A stretch of DNA of 64,000 nucleotides from Palleniella muris (GCF_004792655.1 NZ_SRZC01000011.1:62001-126000); one strand, 5' to 3'. Counted from the stretch's first letter, positions 9,575-17,433 are shown. Numbers and translations are program-made. Notes: generated by a model from the sequence alone, not told the origin.

Positions 9575-10176
9575 CGCTGCAAAATTTTTCTTATCCAAAT
9601 CGGAGTGAGCACAATATCATGATTGAAGTCGTCTTCCGACACGGAGTCTTTTATTATGTTTTTTATCTTGGCTATTTGCTCTTCTGTAATGGCATTTTCT
9701 CCAATTTCGCGCATCGCCATGATTGCCATCTGCATCACTTTGGACTGATAGGCAAAGTTGCTAAGGTCGTTGCTATGACGGAATATGATGCTTTTTCCTG
9801 CTCCAAACTTCACCTGACGTGCCGAACCGTCTGTGATATATACAATGTTGGTTGGAACCTGTGTGGAAAGCCCCAAACGGTTGAGTGCATATATGCCTGT
9901 TGGAATAATCCGTGCTTTATCCCTGTCCGCTATCCGTTGGGCAATCGCATCAAGAGATGGCTCGCGAGGTGTTCCATCCCATTTGTCATACATAGGGATA
10001 TAGTATATACCCTTAGCAAAACGGTTCAGCTTCCCGTTTTTGCATAGGCGCGTCAGACCGGAGCGAACAGAGTCCGGAGTTCCACATAATGTGAAGTCAT
10101 CCGGTATCAGGATTTTCCCGTTTTCTGTTCGCTCAACAATCGCTTCCATTGCTTTGAAAGAACTGTTTTCTGCCAT
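9571..10176 (-). CDS. AbiEi-type antitoxin / DUF6088 regulator
   Basis: The product has an N-terminal winged-helix-like region (VRSGLTRLCKNGKLNRFAKGIYY, typical of AbiEi_4/DUF6088 proteins) and a C-terminal domain of about 110 residues beginning around GIYALNRLGLSTQVP. It is directly upstream of and overlaps the toxin. The frame runs up to a TTG at 10197, but a promoter -7 box TAACTTTG covers 10202-10195, so that TTG would be upstream of the transcript start; the ATG at 10176 (MAENSSF) is therefore the likely start, giving 201 residues. AbiEi proteins usually repress their own operon by binding inverted repeats; I did not find a clear operator. Confidence 0.88.
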   Translation of the reverse strand: MAENSSFKAMEAIVERTENGKILIPDDFTLCGTPDSVRSGLTRLCKNGKLNRFAKGIYYIPMYDKWDGTPREPSLDAIAQRIADRDKARIIPTGIYALNRLGLSTQVPTNIVYITDGSARQVKFGAGKSIIFRHSNDLSNFAYQSKVMQMAIMAMREIGENAITEEQIAKIKNIIKDSVSEDDFNHDIVLTPIWIRKILQR

Positions 10177-10194
10177 TGGTTGTATATTTTGCCA

Positions 10195-10202
10195 CAAAGT
10201 TA
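10195..10202 (-). promoter_or_regulatory. Promoter -7 box of the AbiE-like operon
   Basis: On the minus strand TAACTTTG matches the Bacteroidota -7 consensus TAnnTTTG, with a TTTTG about 17 nt further upstream as a possible -33 element. Transcription would begin about 12 nt before the ATG at 10176. This position is what argues against the alternative TTG start. Confidence 0.6.
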
Positions 10203-10723
10203 CGATATTTTTGTGAAATCAAAACATAAACAAGCTACTTTCTTTCCAGCGAATCAAATATTTAATGATAAAACAAGTAGTATAGCAGACAAATTATGCA
10301 TGGATGGCATTATTATAAAGACCTTGACCTTCAAAAAAAGAAAAGTAGGGAAAATATAACTTACAGCATGATGATTATTCTTTTCCCTACTTTCATCTTT
10401 ATTTTAAGCGTACTTTATATACGCTTACATAATAAAGTAAAGTGATGTGTGTACCTTGCCAACAAAAAGGATGTCCTTTTCTCTTTTTTGAAGGCAAATC
10501 GTTTCTACTTTTCGTCTTAAGGATAGTTAAATACGTTAAAATTTCACTTGCAGAACTCATTTAGAAACTATTACAGCCACTTTTCTACCGTATAACACGT
10601 ATAATACTGATTACCAACAAGTAACAAATACACAACATGTCTTATCTTTGTTTTTTATTTTCCATTTATAGAACAAAGGTAGCTAATAAGATACAAAATA
10701 CCAAACAAAATAATGAAAAAATA
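10203..10723. other. AT-rich intergenic region with hairpins, no gene seen
   Basis: No convincing reading frame is present. Two inverted repeats stand out. A 13-bp perfect stem pairs AAAGTAGGGAAAA (10342-10354) with its complement at 10381-10393 around a 26-nt loop. A short stem AAGCGTA / TACGCTT lies at 10406-10426. The region separates the defence island from the rearranged BspA-like gene, and its base composition is clearly more AT-rich than the flanking core genes. Confidence 0.5.
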
Positions 10724-10762
10724 AACAGGGACACATCAAATCATTGATGAATCCCTGCTTTT
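10724..10762 (-). terminator. Intrinsic terminator of the BspA-like gene
   Basis: Reading on the minus strand, a stem CAGGGA...TCCCTG with an inner ATCA/TGAT extension is followed by a T-rich tract. It lies 16 bp beyond the stop of the BspA-like gene, the right place and polarity for its terminator. Confidence 0.6.
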
Positions 10763-10777
10763 ATAATCAAATGCCGT

Positions 10778-11632
10778 TTAGAACTTGTACTTTATTGACT
10801 GCTCACCAACCTTGATAATATAGACTTCACCATGCGTAAGTGCTACCGGTATGGTGGTTGCATTTGTTGTTGATTTTCCCATATAAAGCTGCTGACCGGA
10901 AATATTATAAAGGCTTATTGTTTCATCAGCCGATGTGCCTGCAATCTCTATGTTTTCACCAACACTGCGGATTAGCAATGCACGGTCAGTATTCATATCG
11001 ATAGCATCAACACCAGTTTCCATGTCTGCAGCCTTTGACCATACCAATACAGCCGTTGCAAGTTCGCTTTGTTCTTTTCCACTTGCTTTAGCGTATGATG
11101 TCACAAGATACAGACCAGCCAGAGAGAATACCTCGCCACTCTGATGAGTGACTTTGGTCATGTCATCGGATGTTATGGTTGTGCGGATTCTCGCATTCTC
11201 TGTTGCACAAGTCACTACAAGTTCATTTCCATGAAGTGTAATCACAGGAGTAGCACATTTTTCTGTTGGCTGATCTGACATATCCGGTTCTGTAGACTCC
11301 GGCATTTCAACGATATTACCAAAAGCTTTCCACTGCTCAGCGGTAGCATACAATTCTTTGCTGCCAAATGGAACATAAAGACTACAATTATTGGTTGAGA
11401 CATTCTTAAACACAGATGTGCCAAGAGTGATTTTGCTAGGATTGCTAACGTTAACTGTCACATATGCATTGTTTGCACAATTATCAAAAGCTTCCTTTCC
11501 AATGAAAGTGATGGATTTTGGGAGTATTATGGATGATAGTTTTTTGCAGTCTCTGAAAGTGTACGGATTTATACTAACTATAGAATTCGGTAGCTCTATA
11601 GAAGTTAGGCTACTGCATCCAGAAACTGTATT
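10778..11632 (-). pseudogene. BspA-like leucine-rich-repeat surface protein, C-terminal part (5' end lost)
   Basis: The frame continues to an ATG at 11725, but family-like sequence begins only near 11632. From there the protein shows LRR_5/BspA repeats (GCSSLTSIELPNSI, DCKKLSSIILPKSITFIGKEAF), a YVP...YATAEQW-type repeat cap, a linker with repeated acidic/Pro residues and a C-terminal domain ending in IYIIKVGEQSIKYKF, which resembles the type IX-like C-terminal tail of Prevotella surface proteins. No signal peptide is encoded, and the first 31 codons of the open frame are antisense to a membrane-protein gene fragment. BspA-like proteins are exported adhesins. As it stands this copy would not be exported, so I call it a 5'-truncated pseudogene. 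Confidence 0.75.
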
Positions 11633-11633
11633 T

Positions 11634-11951
11634 ACTATTGCAGTAGGAATAGTTATTGGGATTGTCGATGCAGTCCCTATGCTTGTGAAGAAGATGGATG
11701 AAGCAGATTGTTTGTCAGCTTTCATTCAGTACGTAGTTGCAACATTCATCATTTTCAACACAACGCTCCCGCAATTGAATGTGTCATATGTTTTTGTAGG
11801 TCCCATAGTTTCTTTTCTCATGGCCCTTCCAATTGTGATAATTGTTGGCAAGAAGGAAAAGAAAGCTGTTCCAATCATTCTTGCCAATGCAATTGTATTA
11901 GGTTTTGCTATATCGGTAATCAAGCATCTTTCTGCACCATTGTTCATGTAA
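11634..11951 (+). pseudogene. Small integral membrane protein, N-terminus lost
   Basis: From about 11630 the plus strand encodes a typical hydrophobic protein: a GIVIGIVDAVPMLVKKM segment, then three further membrane helices (about AFIQYVVATFIIF, VGPIVSFLMALPIVIIV and PIILANAIVLGFAISVI), ending in LSAPLFM at 11951. The pattern resembles a small conserved Bacteroidales membrane protein of unknown function, whose first residues should precede GIVIG. Here no ATG or ribosome binding site lies at the proper place, and the upstream frame is merely antisense to the BspA-like gene. It looks decapitated by the same rearrangement. Confidence 0.6.
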
Positions 11952-11987
11952 GTCGCAGGTTGATAGATAATCTTTGCACCATAAAGG

Positions 11988-12206
11988 ATGAATAAGACTA
12001 CATTAGAATTTGTTACTTTCTGTATCGGGCAGGTCTCACGCCGATTACAGATGCCACGAAATATAGTATATCGGAAACTGAAAGATTCCGGTATACTGTA
12101 TGACTATATCATTCCATCGTATGATGTGCTTCACACTTTCGGGGCGCATTACCTTACTGATGACATTATTGACTATATGAAAGAGAAAGGAGTTCTTGCG
12201 GTATGA
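11988..12206 (+). CDS. DUF3791 family protein (first copy)
   Basis: A 72-residue protein with the DUF3791 layout: LEFVTFCIGQVSRRLQMPRNIVYRKLKDSGILYDYIIPSYDVLHTFGAHYLTDDI compressed into a helical domain, ending KEKGVLAV. It overlaps the DUF3990 gene by 4 bp. DUF3791 proteins commonly occur as small partners flanking DUF3990 proteins in Firmicutes and Bacteroidota. I infer an antitoxin or regulatory partner; no biochemical role is known to me for this protein. Confidence 0.8.
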   Translation: MNKTTLEFVTFCIGQVSRRLQMPRNIVYRKLKDSGILYDYIIPSYDVLHTFGAHYLTDDIIDYMKEKGVLAV

Positions 12207-12679
12207 AAATGACATTATACCACGCTTCAAATGTAGTAGTGGATAATCCTGATACAAAGCATTCGCGTGAGTATCTTGATTTTGGGCGTGGTTTCTATCT
12301 CACATCCATGTGTGAACAGGCTGAGAAATATGCACAGCGTTTTATTCGTCGCCGTCAAAATGCCTATGTGAATATTTACACCTTGGATGCAGACAATGAT
12401 GAGTGGAAGGTACGGGATTTTCTTGCTTACGACAAGGAATGGCTTGATTTTGTGGCAAACTGTCGTTCAGGGAGGCAGACGGAAGAATACGATATGGTGG
12501 TTGGTGGAATAGCGAACGATAAAGTTATTTTGACAATTGACTTGTATTTCAATGGACATATTACGCAGGAAGTTGCATTGAATCGTTTGAAATTTGAACA
12601 TCCCAACATTCAATACTGTATCCGTTCGGAACGTATGTTGCAACAGTGTCTAACGTATATTGAACGTAAGAAATTATGA
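12203..12679 (+). CDS. DUF3990 family protein, ADP-ribosyltransferase-like (candidate toxin)
   Basis: The 158-residue product begins MTLYHASN and continues with YLDFGRGFYLTS, a QAEKYAQRF helix and later EYDMVVGGIANDKV. These correspond to the H, Y and acidic/third motif positions of the ADP-ribosyltransferase (PARP-like) clan to which DUF3990 is assigned. The third catalytic position is not certain by eye. The gene is sandwiched between two DUF3791 genes with 4-bp overlaps on both sides (12203-12206 and 12676-12679), so the three are translationally coupled. The arrangement is what one expects of a toxin with small cognate partners, but toxicity is inference. Confidence 0.82.
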   Translation: MKMTLYHASNVVVDNPDTKHSREYLDFGRGFYLTSMCEQAEKYAQRFIRRRQNAYVNIYTLDADNDEWKVRDFLAYDKEWLDFVANCRSGRQTEEYDMVVGGIANDKVILTIDLYFNGHITQEVALNRLKFEHPNIQYCIRSERMLQQCLTYIERKKL

Positions 12680-12894
12680 CCGATGACAGCAAACAGATAG
12701 TGATGGATGCAAAATATGCACGCATCATAATGGAGATGAGCCAAATGTATGGAGTTTCCCTTGAAGAGGCTACTGATATATTTTACAATTCAGAAATTGC
12801 AGAGCTTGTTCAGGATGAAGTGGCAGACTTACATTGTCGCAGTGACAAATATTTGGCGGCAGAGATTATGCGTGAGTACGAGGAGCAAAAATAA
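12676..12894 (+). CDS. DUF3791 family protein (second copy)
   Basis: A 72-residue acidic protein: an N-terminal helix with DAKYARIIMEMSQMYG, then VSLEEATDIFYNSE and LHCRSDKYLAAEIMREYEEQK. It resembles the DUF3791 type that follows DUF3990 genes, and differs from the first copy in length of helices and charge, so it is a paralogue and not a recent duplicate. It starts inside the DUF3990 gene. A gap of 26 bp separates it from the Vsr gene, so read-through is possible. Confidence 0.75.
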   Translation: MTDDSKQIVMDAKYARIIMEMSQMYGVSLEEATDIFYNSEIAELVQDEVADLHCRSDKYLAAEIMREYEEQK

Positions 12895-12920
12895 GCCTTG
12901 ATAAGCAAAAAAGAAAAACC

Positions 12921-13484
12921 ATGTCCGACAAACTATCTCCTACACAACGGCACAAGTGCATGTCGCACATAAGGGCTAAGAACACGAAGCCCGAGATTGT
13001 CGTGCGTCGTTGGCTGTGGAGTGAGGGATGGCGTTACAGACTTTATGTCAGTGGATTCTTGGGGAAGCCGGACATTGTCATACGGAAGATAAAGACAGTC
13101 ATCTTTGTCAATGGCTGCTTTTGGCATGGACATAATGTCGAGGCTGTAGGGACAGAACCCGGAACTTATGGCGTAGTTGAGTTGCAGGACAGTAGTTGCT
13201 GCAAGATTCCTCACACCAACAGGGAGTTCTGGCTCAGGAAAATCACGCGTAACAGGCAGCGTGACTACCGTAACTACGCCGCTTATCATCAAGCCGGGTG
13301 GCGTGTGCTTGTTGTCTGGGAGTGTATGCTGAAGCCGAAATGCAGGGAGCAGACACTCATGGCTTTGTCGCAAAAGCTTAATGAAATATTTCTTGATACA
13401 GTGCGTAAGCCCAAGCCGTATGAGTTTCCGAATGAGGAATCCTCTTATACAATGGCAGCTGAGCCGGAACCTTTCTGCAAGTAA
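12921..13484 (+). CDS. vsr: Very-short-patch repair endonuclease (Vsr)
   Basis: The product (187 residues) has the Vsr signature: MSHIRAKNTKPEIVVRRWL at the N-terminus, GKPDIVIRKIKTVIFVNGCFWHGH in the middle (PDIV...FVNGCFWHGH holds the catalytic Asp and zinc/metal-binding His/Cys), then a C-terminal GWRVLVVWECML. Vsr nicks DNA 5' of T:G mismatches that arise by deamination of 5-methylcytosine, and normally accompanies a Dcm-type cytosine methyltransferase. No such methyltransferase is encoded in the window, so it is an orphan here or its partner is elsewhere. A C-terminal extension after KPKPYEFP is longer than usual. Confidence 0.95.
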   Translation: MSDKLSPTQRHKCMSHIRAKNTKPEIVVRRWLWSEGWRYRLYVSGFLGKPDIVIRKIKTVIFVNGCFWHGHNVEAVGTEPGTYGVVELQDSSCCKIPHTNREFWLRKITRNRQRDYRNYAAYHQAGWRVLVVWECMLKPKCREQTLMALSQKLNEIFLDTVRKPKPYEFPNEESSYTMAAEPEPFCK

Positions 13485-13526
13485 CAACAGCATAATAGGC
13501 AGGCAAGTGACCAATGGCTCATAGTT

Positions 13527-14315
13527 ATGTGTAAATATCAGATAATCTGTAAAATAAACAAAAAAGGTTACAATGATTTATTATCCATGACCAAGGATTT
13601 GAATAAGGAATATAAGCAGTTGCTGCTTTCTCGAAAGGTTGGCAGCAATTATTTGGACTACGATTTGCTGCAACGGCACATCAGGAACATCTCGCAGTCG
13701 GACATTATGAGAAATCAGGCAGTCACCATATACGACAACTGCCGATTCGAACATGTGTACATGTCGGAGTACCACAAGCAACTGTTTGGAAAAGAAGATA
13801 CGGAGGTGCATCCTGATGATTTGGACGATGTCATGAAGAATGTGCTCGCCATGCTACAGCATGTATTCCAAGGAAACAAGAATGTCAGCAATCTGAAGAT
13901 TGTGCGCGAATACAGGGCAAAGGTTGGCGACAGGTTCAGGCGTGTCACCGAGACGCTGCAGGTCTTGGAGACTGACAGCATAGGAAATATATGGCTTGCT
14001 TTGTGCATCCTTGAAATATCGCCCAACCAGTCGTCGCCGTTTACTGTCAACTACCAGATAATCAATACCGCCACTGGAGAAGTGTTCTCGCCATTGGCAA
14101 AGTATCTGCAAAAGGAATCGATACTGACACGGCGCGAACTTGAAATTCTGAACCTTATCGCCAAAGGGAAGCTGAGCAAGGAAATCTCCGACAGCCTGCA
14201 CATAAGCCCACATACGGTAAATACGCATCGCCAGCGCATATTGGAGAAGCTGAATGTGGACAATTCGCATGAGGCAGTACGCTGCGCTCTGTCACTCGGT
14301 CTGATAGAATACTGA
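13527..14315 (+). CDS. LuxR-type transcription regulator with PAS-like N-terminal domain
   Basis: The 262-residue protein ends in a clear LuxR_C/NarL helix-turn-helix (about 203-258: LTRRELEILNLIAKGKLSKEI, then ISPHTVNTHRQRILEKL). The N-terminal 140 residues contain FEHVYMSEYHKQLFGKE and EVHPDDLDDVMKN, a pattern seen in PAS_3 domains of Bacteroidota LuxR proteins. No receiver Asp is evident. An internal ATG at 13587 (MTKDLNKEY) is an alternative start, since the first 20 residues have no family-like sequence. It lies 55 bp upstream of a TonB-dependent receptor gene, which may be its target; that is inference. Confidence 0.85.
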   Translation: MCKYQIICKINKKGYNDLLSMTKDLNKEYKQLLLSRKVGSNYLDYDLLQRHIRNISQSDIMRNQAVTIYDNCRFEHVYMSEYHKQLFGKEDTEVHPDDLDDVMKNVLAMLQHVFQGNKNVSNLKIVREYRAKVGDRFRRVTETLQVLETDSIGNIWLALCILEISPNQSSPFTVNYQIINTATGEVFSPLAKYLQKESILTRRELEILNLIAKGKLSKEISDSLHISPHTVNTHRQRILEKLNVDNSHEAVRCALSLGLIEY

Positions 14316-14325
14316 AATTTCAGTA

Positions 14326-14356
14326 TTTCCAATCTCTTGCATTTTGAGTAATTTTG
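14326..14356 (+). promoter_or_regulatory. Promoter upstream of the first TonB receptor
   Basis: TAATTTTG at 14349-14356 matches the Bacteroidota -7 box; a weak TTTC lies about 20 nt upstream. The predicted start is only a few nucleotides before the ATG at 14370, so the leader is very short. It means the receptor can be transcribed independently of the LuxR gene. Confidence 0.5.
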
Positions 14357-14369
14357 CACCAAAAACATT

Positions 14370-16709
14370 ATGTACAAGAGATTCATCACGCTGCTGTCCG
14401 GCACACTGTTCTTTACTGCCGTTTGTGCGCAGAATTTTCAGACAGTCAGGGGAACAGTAACAGAGAGAGACAAGAACAAAACCATTCCATACGTTACAGT
14501 CACGCTTTCGGGCAACGGGCGCACAATAGCCTGTGTGACAGACTCTTTGGGAAACTTTGTGCTTAATGATGTTCCTGTGGGACGTTATGACCTCAATGCG
14601 AGCTTCATGGGCTACGAACCTGTAATCATCAAAGAGTTTCTTGTCAATGGCAGCAAGACGATTGCCGTCGATGTGGAGATGAGCGAAAGCCCTGCTGCAC
14701 TCGAAGAGGTGGTCGTGCGTCCGCGCATCAACAAGCAGAAACCTATCAACGACATGGCTCTCGGCGGACGCATGCTTAGCGTGGAAGAGGCAGGACGCTA
14801 TGCCGGTGCCGCCGATGATCCTGCCCGTCTGGTCTCTTCCTTTGCCGGAGTGACGCAGAATGTCGGCAACAACGGCATCACTGTGCGAGGCAATGCGCCA
14901 AAGTTCCTGCAATGGCGCATGGAAGGAGTGGAAATTCCAAATCCCAATCATTTTGCCGATGTGACAAGTTTCGGCGGCGGAGGATTCACGGCTTTGAGCA
15001 ATCATGTCCTTGGCAATTCCGATTTCTTTACGGGAGCATTCCCGGCAGAGTATGGCAACGCTTTGTCCGGAGTCTTTGACATGTACATGAGACGCGGATG
15101 CAACACCGACTACCGCCATGCATTCCAAGTCGGCTCTCTCGGCATCGAGGCAGCCTCCGAAGGCCCGATAAAGAAAGGCTATGGCGGTTCTTATCTTTTC
15201 AACTATCGCTATTCCACACTCTCGCTTCTCTCGTTCATGCTTCCCGAGGATGCTGACGGCACGGATTATCAGGACTTGTCGTTCAACATTTTCCTTCCTG
15301 CAGGCAAGGCAGGCACGTTCTCGGCATGGGGCGTAGGGCTCATTGACCGTTCAGGCACAACTCCCGAAGCCGACCGCAATCTGTGGAAGTACGAGCAGGA
15401 CAGGCAGAACCAGGATGTGAAGCAGTATATGGGAGCGGCGGGTATAAAGCATAAGATATATGTTGGTGACGGCGCACATGTTCAATCGTCATTGGCAGCG
15501 ACAGTCAGCAGCATCGACATGCATACCGAACTATGTGATGACAACGCAGTGTTGCTCCCTAAGAATATAGTGCGCAACACGTACCTGAACCTTGTGTCTT
15601 CAAGCTATTTGCAGAAACGTTTCAGCCTGCGCCATACCAACCGTACCGGAATCCGCTGGACAGGACTGCGCTACGACCTCCGCTTTGCCGATGCGGCAGG
15701 CCGTTTGGGCGAATTGACCGACATTGCTGACGAATCGGGATTCAGCTCGCTTGTCAACGCCTATACGGAGTCAATGCTACATCTCGGTGACAAGATGGAC
15801 ATGAACCTTGGCATCGCCGGACAGTGGTTCACGCTCAATGACCACTACACCATCGAACCGCGATTGAGCATGAAATGGAAGTTTGCGCCACGCCGGTCAC
15901 TCTCTCTTGCCTATGGCATGCACAGCCGTTTGGAGATGCTGAACTACTATTTCACCAAAGATGCCACCGGCAGAATGATAAACAAGAACCTTGATTTCAT
16001 CAAGGCGCACTACCTCTCGCTCGGCTACGACCATTCACTGAGCGACAACCTCCACCTGAGGATAGAACCTTATTTCCAATGGCTCTACGATGTGCCGGTC
16101 ATCCCCGGAAGCACATTCTCCATGATAAACCTGCAAGGCAACGATGACTGGTTCATTTCCGATTGCCTGAAAAACGAGGGAAACGCCATGAACTACGGCA
16201 TAGACATCACTCTCGAACAGTACATGACACGCGGATTCTACTACATGGCGACTGCCTCGCTGTACAACTCAAAATACCGTACCGCCGATGACGGCAAATG
16301 GTTTGACTCACGCTATAACCGCCACTTCACAGTCAATCTCCTTGCCGGAAAGGAATGGATGCTTGACAGCAGCCGGCAGAACATCCTCGGACTGAGCGGA
16401 AAGGTCACTGTGCAGGGAGGAGACCGCTATTCGCCCATAGACACCGAAAGCTCAATGCTGCAGCAGGATGCCGTACATGACGAGAGCAACCCTTATTCAT
16501 GCCACTTCTCACCAATGGTGCTGGCGCACCTTACCGTAAGCTATAAGCTCAACCGCAGGAACGTTTCCCACGAGTTTGCCGCAAAACTGATAAACATCAC
16601 AGGCTACAAGGATTATTACGGTCATCGCTATAACTTCCATGACAACACTGTCGAGGCAGAGCGCGAGGCGAATGTGCTTCCGCAGATAAGCTATAAAATA
16701 TATTTCTGA
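14370..16709 (+). CDS. TonB-dependent outer-membrane receptor with carboxypeptidase-like domain
   Basis: The 779-residue protein has a signal peptide ending near VCAQ, an N-terminal CarboxypepD_reg-like beta domain (about 24-110: VRGTVTERDKNKTIPYVTV, YDLNASFMGYEPV), a plug domain (about 140-240, with LVSSFAGVTQNVGNNGITVRG shortened to its core, and EGVEIPNPNHF) and a long C-terminal barrel. It takes up an unknown ligand across the outer membrane with energy from TonB. No SusD partner follows, which argues against a polysaccharide locus. The preceding LuxR gene could regulate it. The gene ends in KIYF at 16709, a typical aromatic barrel terminus. Confidence 0.9.
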   Translation: MYKRFITLLSGTLFFTAVCAQNFQTVRGTVTERDKNKTIPYVTVTLSGNGRTIACVTDSLGNFVLNDVPVGRYDLNASFMGYEPVIIKEFLVNGSKTIAVDVEMSESPAALEEVVVRPRINKQKPINDMALGGRMLSVEEAGRYAGAADDPARLVSSFAGVTQNVGNNGITVRGNAPKFLQWRMEGVEIPNPNHFADVTSFGGGGFTALSNHVLGNSDFFTGAFPAEYGNALSGVFDMYMRRGCNTDYRHAFQVGSLGIEAASEGPIKKGYGGSYLFNYRYSTLSLLSFMLPEDADGTDYQDLSFNIFLPAGKAGTFSAWGVGLIDRSGTTPEADRNLWKYEQDRQNQDVKQYMGAAGIKHKIYVGDGAHVQSSLAATVSSIDMHTELCDDNAVLLPKNIVRNTYLNLVSSSYLQKRFSLRHTNRTGIRWTGLRYDLRFADAAGRLGELTDIADESGFSSLVNAYTESMLHLGDKMDMNLGIAGQWFTLNDHYTIEPRLSMKWKFAPRRSLSLAYGMHSRLEMLNYYFTKDATGRMINKNLDFIKAHYLSLGYDHSLSDNLHLRIEPYFQWLYDVPVIPGSTFSMINLQGNDDWFISDCLKNEGNAMNYGIDITLEQYMTRGFYYMATASLYNSKYRTADDGKWFDSRYNRHFTVNLLAGKEWMLDSSRQNILGLSGKVTVQGGDRYSPIDTESSMLQQDAVHDESNPYSCHFSPMVLAHLTVSYKLNRRNVSHEFAAKLINITGYKDYYGHRYNFHDNTVEAEREANVLPQISYKIYF

Positions 16710-16734
16710 AACAACAGAAATATTGCGGAAAATA

Positions 16735-16766
16735 TTTTGGAAATCTCAAATAAAAGTGTAACTTTG
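16735..16766 (+). promoter_or_regulatory. Promoter of the HU-like gene
   Basis: TAACTTTG (16759-16766) is a perfect -7 box, with TTTTGG about 19 nt upstream. The transcript would begin near 16773 and so carry a leader of about 145 nt, which contains the whole 22-bp-period array. Confidence 0.65.
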
Positions 16767-16783
16767 CAACGAAGCGTCAAAAA

Positions 16784-16893
16784 AGCTCGCTGAGGGCATT
16801 TTCCCGAGTCGGCGACTCGAGCATCTCGTGTCGGCGACTCGAGCACCCCAAGTCGCCGACACGGGAATGTCAAGTCAGCGACGATATAAATTA
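16784..16893 (+). repeat. 22-bp-period array in the HU leader (core GTCGGCGAC)
   Basis: Four units start at 16806, 16828, 16850 and 16872, each exactly 22 bp after the last; a weaker unit precedes at 16784. The shared core at positions 2-11 of the unit is AGTCGGCGAC, varying as TGTCGGCGAC, AGTCGCCGAC and AGTCAGCGAC. The core is a near-palindrome. The second and third units can pair as a 13-bp stem (CGTGTCGGCGACT at 16827-16839 with 16851-16863) around an 11-nt loop, and the first contains GAGTCGGCGACTC. No spacer-like unique sequence separates units, so it is not a CRISPR array. Confidence 0.8.
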
Positions 16894-16918
16894 CTAACTT
16901 TTTAATACCTTTTGTACT

Positions 16919-17347
16919 ATGCCATTCTGGAAGAAAATGTACAACAAGAAATCAAAGGTTTACTACCCTCGCGCAGTCGTGCAGGGCAAGCCTGTGGAGA
17001 CGGAAACCATAGCCAAGGATTTGGCTAAGATTTCCACAGTATCAAACAGTGACGTGCAAGCTGTCCTCGGAGACATTGCCGGAGTGATGCACACACGCAT
17101 GAGCCAGGGCAAGAGTGTGCACATCAAGGGGCTGGGATATTTCCGCTATACCCTCGAAAGCAAAGGCGTGGAGACCCTCGACGAGTTCAACTTCGAGAGG
17201 CAGGTCAAGGCTGTGCGCGTGGAGTTCCTGCCCGAGCGCGAACGCCTCTCCGGCAGCAAGAGCTACACCCGCGCCCTTGTCGACAGCGACGAGCTGGAGT
17301 GGATAGAGGTGCAGGGTGCCCTTTTGGATGAAGAGGAAAAGGTGTAG
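16919..17347 (+). CDS. HU-family DNA-binding protein (Bacteroidota histone-like type)
   Basis: The 142-residue protein matches the Bacteroidota HU-like group: MPFWKKMYNKKSKVYYPRAVV at the start (a prefix absent from ordinary HU), then a helical dimerisation region with IAKDLAKISTVSNSDVQAVL, then HIKGLGYFRYTLES, where HU has GFGTF. A variable tail after about residue 105 (ARGRLSGSKSYTRAL-like, then an acidic end) is typical of this group. It should bind and bend DNA without strong sequence preference. It is monocistronic with its own promoter, an unusual repeat-filled leader and a strong terminator after it. Confidence 0.9.
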   Translation: MPFWKKMYNKKSKVYYPRAVVQGKPVETETIAKDLAKISTVSNSDVQAVLGDIAGVMHTRMSQGKSVHIKGLGYFRYTLESKGVETLDEFNFERQVKAVRVEFLPERERLSGSKSYTRALVDSDELEWIEVQGALLDEEEKV

Positions 17348-17374
17348 GGGCGTAAGGTCCTGAGCCTTATCTGA

Positions 17375-17433
17375 AATAACAGAATGTCATTGGAAGCGTC
17401 TCACAAGAGAATTTCCAATGACATTCTGTTATT
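17375..17433 (+). terminator. Long hairpin terminator after the HU-like gene
   Basis: A perfect 21-bp stem (17375-17395 with 17413-17433) encloses a 17-nt loop. It follows the HU-like stop by 28 bp. Because the gene at 17621 converges on it from the other strand, it may serve both directions. Confidence 0.75.

Noticed and set aside
9574..9598. TTG start at 9598 for the AbiEii-like toxin
   Set aside because: The ATG at 9574 overlaps the antitoxin stop as ATGA, which is the more usual coupled start.
11391..11951. 186-codon plus-strand frame as an intact membrane protein
   Set aside because: The first 80 codons are antisense to the BspA-like gene and start with TTG; only the part after about 11630 is family-like, so I list that part as a truncated gene.
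14292..15128. 278-codon minus-strand frame opposite the TonB receptor start
   Set aside because: Antisense to a receptor with clear domains; no ribosome site or family motifs.
16784..16893. 22-bp arrays as CRISPR arrays
   Set aside because: There are no unique spacers between repeats; units follow one another directly, and no cas genes are in the window.
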